This document shows, piece after piece, positions 59,049 to 64,000 of a stretch of 64,000 bases of DNA. Origin of the DNA: Alphaproteobacteria bacterium UBA7314. GTDB lineage: Bacteria; Pseudomonadota; Alphaproteobacteria; MPNO01; UBA830. Position 1 is the stretch's first letter. The number at the start of each line of letters is the position of its first letter. The notes beneath the pieces are model-generated. The model did not search any database. It was given only the letters and a program-made list of their open reading frames with translations, and had not been told where the DNA came from. The stretch covers positions 116,419-180,418 of the forward strand of contig DKQG01000046.1 in NCBI GenBank assembly GCA_002471575.1, given 5' to 3'. A program made the translations under genes and the position numbers.

Positions 59049-60296
59049 TCAGGCTGTCACTATCCTCGGTCCCCTTGATCGGAATAAGATCATGACCATG
59101 ATCCCAACATTCAGCACGTTCCAGGCGATACCGTGCAGGAACGCGGCCTGATAAGATCCCGCCACATCGAAGATCCAGCCCGACGACCAACCGCCGAAAG
59201 CCATGCCAACGATGGTCATCATGATCAGGAAACCGACACGTTCGGCAGCGACCTTCGCGGGCATGTATTCACGGACGATGATGGCGTAGCTGGGAACGAT
59301 ACCGCCTTGCGCCAGACCAAACATCAGCGAGATAACATAAAGCGACATAAGTCCGTCGAACGGAAGATAGAATAGCAAAGCCATTCCTTGGAGAAACGAG
59401 CCGATCAGCAGCGTGCGTACACCGCCGATATAGTCGGCGACAAAACCCGATACCACGCGCGTCACGGCGCCGCCCGCCAGCATCAGTGATAGCATCTCCG
59501 CTCCACGTGCTGCGCCGTATCCTAGATCGGCACAGTATGCGACGATGTGAACCTGGGGCATCGACATTGCAACGCAGCAGGCTATGCCTGCAATAGACAG
59601 CATTATCATCAGCGAACGCTGCGACAGATCGATTGTCTTGCTTTCCGTAACGGTCGTGTTGTTAGCGGCGGCTGGCAATTCGTCTTCCAGCGGCGGCGGC
59701 CGACGCAGCATCAGTGCCAACGGCACCATCGTGACGACCACGACGACTGCGATCACCACATAAGTGAAACGCCACCCGTTCGCATCCATTAGAGCCTGCA
59801 CTACGAGTGGCCAGATTGTACCGCCGATATAGTTACCGCAGGCGCACAGCGCTACCGCGACACCGCGACGTTTGATGAACCAGTGGGAAACGTCGGCAAT
59901 AAGCGGGCCGAAACTCGCCGCCGTTCCGATTCCAATAAACAAGCCTTGGAGCAAGGCGAAAAGCCAGATGTCGCTCACGACCGCCGCACCTACAAATCCA
60001 AGACCCATCGCGACAGCCGCAGTAATAATAGGAATCACAATCCCCAGCCGGTCAACATACCGCCCAATCAGGACGTTACCTGCCGCAAAACCTAACATCG
60101 TTAGAGTATAGGGCATCGACGCATCGCTACGATCAACGCCGAATTCGGTCTGTACCGCAGGCAGGATTACGACCACGCCCCAGAAGCCGATGCTACCGAT
60201 TGTGCCCAGTGCAACGGACACCGAAAGCCGCAGCCATGCGTAAGGCCCGTCGATCCGTTCTTTGCCTAACGGGGCGGATACGTTTTCAGTTGTCAC
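59049..60296 (-). CDS. Major facilitator superfamily transporter (monocarboxylate/OFA-like)
   Basis: A 415-residue MFS protein with 12 hydrophobic segments. Features include SVSVALGTIGSIGFWGVVVI (TM1), the loop GNVLIGRYVDRLGIVIPI with the MFS Asp-Arg signature, FIKRRGVAVALCACGNYIGG and the second half FVADYIGGVRTLLIGS. Layout matches the monocarboxylate porter/oxalate-formate type. Start set at GTG 60296 behind GAGAA; a further 12 codons upstream would begin with GTG at 60332. Likely carries an organic acid; direction and cargo unknown. First gene of its strand after the sulfurtransferase, separated by 135 bases. Confidence 0.84.
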   Translation of the reverse strand: MTTENVSAPLGKERIDGPYAWLRLSVSVALGTIGSIGFWGVVVILPAVQTEFGVDRSDASMPYTLTMLGFAAGNVLIGRYVDRLGIVIPIITAAVAMGLGFVGAAVVSDIWLFALLQGLFIGIGTAASFGPLIADVSHWFIKRRGVAVALCACGNYIGGTIWPLVVQALMDANGWRFTYVVIAVVVVVTMVPLALMLRRPPPLEDELPAAANNTTVTESKTIDLSQRSLMIMLSIAGIACCVAMSMPQVHIVAYCADLGYGAARGAEMLSLMLAGGAVTRVVSGFVADYIGGVRTLLIGSFLQGMALLFYLPFDGLMSLYVISLMFGLAQGGIVPSYAIIVREYMPAKVAAERVGFLIMMTIVGMAFGGWSSGWIFDVAGSYQAAFLHGIAWNVLNVGIMVMILFRSRGPRIVTA

Positions 60297-60431
60297 AATG
60301 AGGTTCTCGGAAACACTTGCGCAAAATACCACTGATCAGCGACCTCTGGCGATCAGAAATGGGAAGTTATGGGATCACTTATTCGCGTATCAGATCACCA
60401 CTGGGAACGCCGGTACTACCTGGATTTTCGA

Positions 60432-61271
60432 CTACCCACGATCCGGTCCCTGCGCGACCGGGCGGTCAGGATCACCGGTCCAGGCAGACCATGACCCTAC
60501 ATATAGCTGCGCCGCCAGCCCTGCGGCATAAATACCCGCAAGTTCGAACGCCGCGGCGTTACCGCTGCCGCAGTAAACACCAGCGGGCTGCGAGCCGTCC
60601 ACTCCCAGGTTTTCAAACATCACCCGAAGATCTTCGGTGGACTTGAACACACCATCCGGTCCAAGGGCGTCTTTGGCGCCGGCACATATAGCTCCAGGAA
60701 TATGTCCCGTCGCCGTTTTGCCGGGATCCCCCTCATAGGCAGCTTTGCCGCGCGCATCGAGTAACGCGCCGTTGCGGGCAATATCGGCCGCGTCGTCCGC
60801 GTCGATCACCGGCATACCGCCTGGCGTGACAACGATGGAGCCACCACCCGGTGCGTGCGCCGGGTCCGGCGCAGTATTGTGTCCGGCGGCAGTCCAGGCC
60901 GCGAGCCCGCCGTCGAGAAGCCTAACGTTCTCGTGACCAGCCCAGCGCAAAGTCCACCATGCGCGTCCCGCCTGGGCACCGGATGCATTGTCATAGACGA
61001 CCACCGAAGAGTCAGCGTCAATCCCGAAGCCCTGTAATGTCTTCTGAAGCGCTCCGGGGTCCGGAAGTGGTCTGCGCCCCCCTTCTTTAGACGCCGGACC
61101 GGATATGTCGGAAGCCAACGAAACAGCAATCGCACCGGGAACCACCGGCCGCTCTAGCGGCGCCGTTTCTAGGTCGTCGCTGATGTCGAGAAGAACAAGC
61201 CCGGGTTCACCGGCTATCCTGTCCGCTAGTTCATCGACAGTTATCAGTACGCTCGAACGGGTATCGGTCAT
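60432..61271 (-). CDS. sseA: Sulfurtransferase, two-domain rhodanese (SseA-like)
   Basis: A 279-residue tandem rhodanese. The first domain (LITVDELADRIAGEPGLVLL, VVVYDNASGAQAGRAWWTLR) lacks the catalytic Cys; the second (NGALLDARGKAAYEGDPGKT and GVYCGSGNAAAFELAGIYAA) has Cys in the loop CGSGNA, close to the CGSGVT of 3-mercaptopyruvate sulfurtransferases. It moves sulfane sulfur between thiosulfate or mercaptopyruvate and acceptors. It begins eight bases after the TauD-like gene at 61279, so the pair may handle an organosulfur compound, such as release of sulfite and then sulfur trafficking; that link is inference. Confidence 0.87.
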   Translation of the reverse strand: MTDTRSSVLITVDELADRIAGEPGLVLLDISDDLETAPLERPVVPGAIAVSLASDISGPASKEGGRRPLPDPGALQKTLQGFGIDADSSVVVYDNASGAQAGRAWWTLRWAGHENVRLLDGGLAAWTAAGHNTAPDPAHAPGGGSIVVTPGGMPVIDADDAADIARNGALLDARGKAAYEGDPGKTATGHIPGAICAGAKDALGPDGVFKSTEDLRVMFENLGVDGSQPAGVYCGSGNAAAFELAGIYAAGLAAQLYVGSWSAWTGDPDRPVAQGPDRG

Positions 61272-61278
61272 ATCTTTC

Positions 61279-62157
61279 TCACGCTGTCATGGTGCAGCGA
61301 TACAGAAGCCGCGTCGCATCGCTCTCGTAATCCTTTACTGCGCGGTGCTGCACGACGCGGTTGTCCCACACTGCTAGGGTGCCCTCTTCCCATTCAAAGC
61401 GGCAAGTAGCTTCCGGCGACTTGATCATATCGAACAGGATGCCGAGAATATTTTGGCTGTGAACACGGCTTACGCCCTTGATGTAGCAAACATAAGATTC
61501 GTTAACTGCCACCCATTTGCGTCCCGATTCCGGATGCGTTCGGATGAGCGGCATTTCGAAGGGCGGCATGCGTAAACGTGCCTGGGCGGCTTCTTCCGGA
61601 TCGAGATAACGGTCGGTGATGTGTCCGGTCGCATCCGGCGATTGGATGACGTTCAGCGATTCAAGGTACTGCGCAAAGAGCGGATCAAGCATTTCGTAGA
61701 CATAGGCGGTGTTCGAATACATCGTATCGCCGCCATTCTTGGGGATCGCCTTGCCGAACAAGGCAGTAAAGGCCGGCGCGTCGGCCCTGAAACCGCCATC
61801 GGCATGCCAGACATGATTTCGCAGATGCGCGTCTTTACCGGCGCTTATCACGGTGGCGTCCGGGTTCTCCGGTGCGCGCGGAGTGTGAGGGCCGGCGTAA
61901 TGGAAGAATTCGCCAAGAAATCCACCAAACTTCGTGAAGTTTTCGGCCGTGACTGTTCCGGGTTCAAACACCACGAGGCCACGGTTGTGCAGTAAGTGCC
62001 GCATCGCCGCCCGGAAGTCATCCGAGATCGACTTACCATCGAACCGGTAGCCGGATATCCTTGATCCAATTGAGGCCTTGATAGGGGTCACACTGGCGCC
62101 TTCGAGCGCAGATACATTGTCTGCAGCCAACTCAACGGCCAAGTTTGAGGGGTTCAT
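61279..62157 (-). CDS. TauD/TfdA-family 2-oxoglutarate-dependent dioxygenase
   Basis: A 292-residue non-haem iron dioxygenase. Metal triad: HxD in HVWHADGGF (about residue 120) and the distal His in AVWDNRVVQHRAVKDY (about 270); 2-oxoglutarate Arg in ATRLLYRCTM at the C-terminus. It differs from the TauD at 4224 throughout. It probably forms a two-gene unit with the sulfurtransferase eight bases downstream. Taurine, alkylsulfonates or aryloxy acids are possible substrates. The 300 bases upstream carry its promoter but no gene that I could identify. Confidence 0.87.
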   Translation of the reverse strand: MNPSNLAVELAADNVSALEGASVTPIKASIGSRISGYRFDGKSISDDFRAAMRHLLHNRGLVVFEPGTVTAENFTKFGGFLGEFFHYAGPHTPRAPENPDATVISAGKDAHLRNHVWHADGGFRADAPAFTALFGKAIPKNGGDTMYSNTAYVYEMLDPLFAQYLESLNVIQSPDATGHITDRYLDPEEAAQARLRMPPFEMPLIRTHPESGRKWVAVNESYVCYIKGVSRVHSQNILGILFDMIKSPEATCRFEWEEGTLAVWDNRVVQHRAVKDYESDATRLLYRCTMTA

Positions 62158-62495
62158 TTCCGGAACTTTCTGATATCTGCAACTCTGTCCGGTATTTATC
62201 GTGTAACACGCTATTTTTCAACGATGATAGGGATGCACCTGTCGCAAGTGGCGTTGCAAATTTTCCCAGTCACATAGAGGACGGGGCTCCTCAGAGGTTA
62301 AACTCCGCGGCCACGAACGTTTTTCGCCCACCGAACTTTCCCCTTGGCATCGCAACCGGCCTTCAGTTCGAGGCCGATATTGTGCGACGCATCGTAGGAG
62401 AAAACGGCGGTCCGCACGGAGGTTCAAGGCGCTAATCGCCAGTTGACTCGCTCAGCCGGCGACGCGAGAACCTAGCGATTAAAGGGAGACATCCG
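62158..62495. other. Divergent intergenic region, nothing firm recognised
   Basis: About 340 bases between the TauD gene and the GST gene. It must hold promoters for both. A plus-strand frame reading NVFRPPNFPLGIATGLQFEA and RIVGENGGPHGGSRR ends at 62435 and looks protein-like, but no family match came to mind and it has no plausible start. Confidence 0.2.
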
Positions 62496-63251
62496 ATGGC
62501 CGACATAACACTCTACTGCTTCCCGCAATCGACCTGCAGCCAAAAGGTCCGCCTTGCGCTTTGGGAAAAGGGCATCGAATTCGAGGAAAAGCATGTCGAC
62601 CACAAGAACCGCGAACACTTAAGCGACTGGTATCTGGAGCTAAATCCTAACGGCGTGGTCCCGACGCTGACCGACGGCGACGATGTGATCATCGACTCCT
62701 CCGTTATCCTGGAATATCTGGAGGACGTCTATCCGGAACATGAAATGTCGCCCAAGGACTTCGTGAAACGCGCGCATATGCGGAAATGGCTACGGTACCT
62801 TGAGGAGGTGCCGACCCCGGCAATCCGGGTACCGTCGTTCAACAAGCATCTGGCGAAGCGCTACGAAAACATGAGTGATGATGCCTATCAGGAGATGGCT
62901 GACGCCCATCCTGTTCGGAAGCATTTTTACAAACGAATGAACAAAACCGGTTTCAGCGCTGAAGAAAGCGCTGAGGCCATCGACCGGCTCGACGCTGCCG
63001 CGCAGCGAGTCGCCGTGGCACTGGACGGACATGGCAAAGATTGGATCATGGGTGACATGCTGACCATCGTCGATGCCGCTTACATGCCGACGGCGGACCG
63101 AATGATCGACCTCGACCTCGCCGATATGATCGACAGCCGTCCGGCGCTGAAGGCGTGGTACGATCGCTATTCATCGCGCGATGCGTTTGCGAAGACCTAT
63201 TACGAAGGATCCCGACTGACGGACATCTTCGGCAAGGGCGCCGTGACCTAA
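62496..63251 (+). CDS. Glutathione S-transferase family protein, LigF (beta-etherase)-like
   Basis: A 251-residue GST with a thioredoxin-like N-terminal domain (TLYCFPQSTCSQKVRLALWE, NPNGVVPTLTDGDDVIIDSS, VILEYLEDVYPE) and a long C-terminal helical domain including KRAHMRKWLRYLEEVPTPAI. By eye it parallels sphingomonad LigF in length and order (EKGxEFE, SDWxxxxNPxGxVP, xSxVIxEYLEDVxPE, KRAxMRxW), a glutathione-dependent enzyme that cleaves beta-aryl ethers in lignin. With ligAB in the window this hints at lignin-derived substrates. Function inferred; it could be another GST subgroup. Confidence 0.75.
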   Translation: MADITLYCFPQSTCSQKVRLALWEKGIEFEEKHVDHKNREHLSDWYLELNPNGVVPTLTDGDDVIIDSSVILEYLEDVYPEHEMSPKDFVKRAHMRKWLRYLEEVPTPAIRVPSFNKHLAKRYENMSDDAYQEMADAHPVRKHFYKRMNKTGFSAEESAEAIDRLDAAAQRVAVALDGHGKDWIMGDMLTIVDAAYMPTADRMIDLDLADMIDSRPALKAWYDRYSSRDAFAKTYYEGSRLTDIFGKGAVT

Positions 63252-63348
63252 CTTTTGCGCAATGTGTCACCTAGGGCCTTGCCCGGGAGTCAGCCTAACC
63301 GCCAAACTGTTCTCCGGGTCCCGGCACAAAACCGAGATGACCGCCGAC

Positions 63349-64000
63349 TTAATCCAGTCGCCCGTGTGTCGGCGCAAACAGATCGTCGACCCTTAATACC
63401 TCTGGGATGAAATACTGCTGGTGCATGTATTTCACGAACGCCTCCAGCGTTGGGCGGTTCTCGTCGATACCGTAAGGCCAAGGATCGCCGCCGAAGACCT
63501 CGTCGATCTCGCGCAGATCGTCGAAAAGCCACGGTAACATGTATTTCTGCGCTCCCGAAAAATACATCGCTTCCTGAGCCCAATCCTTTGCCGCCAGGAA
63601 AGCTTTGTAAAGGCTCTGCGCCACCCACTTATGTTGTGCGTAAACATCCTTGCGGATCACCACCGTGTGCATGATCGGATGGATGCGGTGTTTCTTGTAG
63701 TAACGCTTTTCCTCCTCCCTGAAATTCGGAAACAGGTAGCCGACACGGTCTGGATCGGTGCGCACGGAATCGGGCATCCGTGATCCCAGCACAGCATCGA
63801 TATCGCCTTCGGCCAGCATCTGCGACAACGACTTGTCGGACGTGTTGGGTATGATCTCCACCGGTTCAAGAAGCTGCGGCGGCGCGGGCGGGTCCCCGTG
63901 ACTCCCGGGTTTTTCCATCGCGCCCTGGATCCACTGAACGCCCGAAAGATCAACGCCGTAAATATTTTCCATGTCGCCTCGGATCCAGATAGCCGCCGTC
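63349..64000 (-). CDS. 4,5-dihydroxyphthalate decarboxylase-like / periplasmic binding-fold protein, 5' end outside the window
   Basis: 217 codons of a protein whose start lies past base 64000. It reads AAIWIRGDMENIYGVDLSGV, then LSQMLAEGDIDAVLGSRMPD, VGYLFPNFREEEKRYYKKHR, IHPIMHTVVIRKDVYAQHKW, VAQSLYKAFLAAKDWAQEAM and the end MLPWLFDDLREIDEVFGGDP. These are the marks of the 4,5-dihydroxyphthalate decarboxylase (Pht5) family, which shares the type 2 periplasmic-binding fold. Many members annotated this way are uncharacterised binding proteins, so the decarboxylase activity is not proven. It would fit phthalate or aromatic acid breakdown, and protocatechuate, the product of Pht5, is the substrate of LigAB. 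Confidence 0.78.
   Translation of the reverse strand, partial: TAAIWIRGDMENIYGVDLSGVQWIQGAMEKPGSHGDPPAPPQLLEPVEIIPNTSDKSLSQMLAEGDIDAVLGSRMPDSVRTDPDRVGYLFPNFREEEKRYYKKHRIHPIMHTVVIRKDVYAQHKWVAQSLYKAFLAAKDWAQEAMYFSGAQKYMLPWLFDDLREIDEVFGGDPWPYGIDENRPTLEAFVKYMHQQYFIPEVLRVDDLFAPTHGRLD

Noticed and set aside
1..64000. Mobile elements, CRISPR arrays, tRNA or rRNA genes
   Set aside because: No transposase or integrase frame, no regularly spaced repeats and no cloverleaf or rRNA-like sequence were found by reading. The only recombinase-like match is the 78-residue HTH protein, which has no catalytic domain.

Overview
The window looks like the chromosome of a free-living or host-associated alphaproteobacterium, probably Rhodospirillales-like. 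This rests on moderately high GC, an ispG-thrH pair, a hopanoid gene (hpnD), and a very rich set of Rieske oxygenases, TauD-type dioxygenases, amidases, RidA proteins and short-chain dehydrogenases. No rRNA, tRNA, CRISPR array, insertion sequence or prophage was recognised. Lineage is an inference from gene content only.

Layout. 1-1.6 kb: isoprenoid ispG (partial) and thrH. 1.7-14.5 kb: accessory oxygenase region (flavin monooxygenase, MarR, TauD, two VanA-type Rieske oxygenases, GMC oxidoreductase, LysR, RidA) interleaved with broken genes. 14.5-20.4 kb: a three-gene operon of two molybdenum hydroxylase large subunits around an amidase. 21.2-24.1 kb: npdG and fbiC, a cofactor F420 module. 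24.4-28.7 kb: SDR, amidase, SDR and protocatechuate 4,5-dioxygenase ligAB. 29-37 kb: cupin, TPP enzyme divergent from a DASS transporter, AI-2E-type permease, LLM flavin/F420 monooxygenase, EamA exporter. 37.6-42 kb: Rieske dioxygenase, two VOC proteins, a tartrate dehydratase-like enolase, DUF1989. 42.5-49 kb: DUF924, a frameshifted class II aldolase, RidA proteins, cytochrome b, EamA, and an orphan divergent GroEL. 49-52.3 kb: SDR-TPP enzyme-aspartate dehydrogenase operon. 52.6-57.4 kb: a Rieske oxygenase operon ending in an IclR regulator, with a striking twin operator upstream. 57.6-64 kb: hpnD, MFS, sulfurtransferase, TauD, a LigF-like GST and a dihydroxyphthalate decarboxylase-like gene running off the end.

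The genes suggest uptake, oxygenation, hydrolysis and ring cleavage of varied aromatic, amide or sulfonate-like compounds, but no complete pathway is visible and no Rieske reductase is encoded here.

The most unexpected pattern is decay. At least nine clearly broken genes, plus two or three weaker cases, were found by reading between the intact genes: point nonsense mutations (Trp or Gln to TAG and similar), frameshifts, and four deletion scars, two of which join pieces of two different genes (GST::BVMO and SsuB::SsuC). The large catabolic gene set therefore seems to be shrinking. Other points of interest are the fused FbiC plus NpdG, the GroEL paralogue with a polyproline tail and no GroES, the twin 16-bp palindromes at 57.5 kb, and an SDR lacking the usual catalytic Tyr/Lys.
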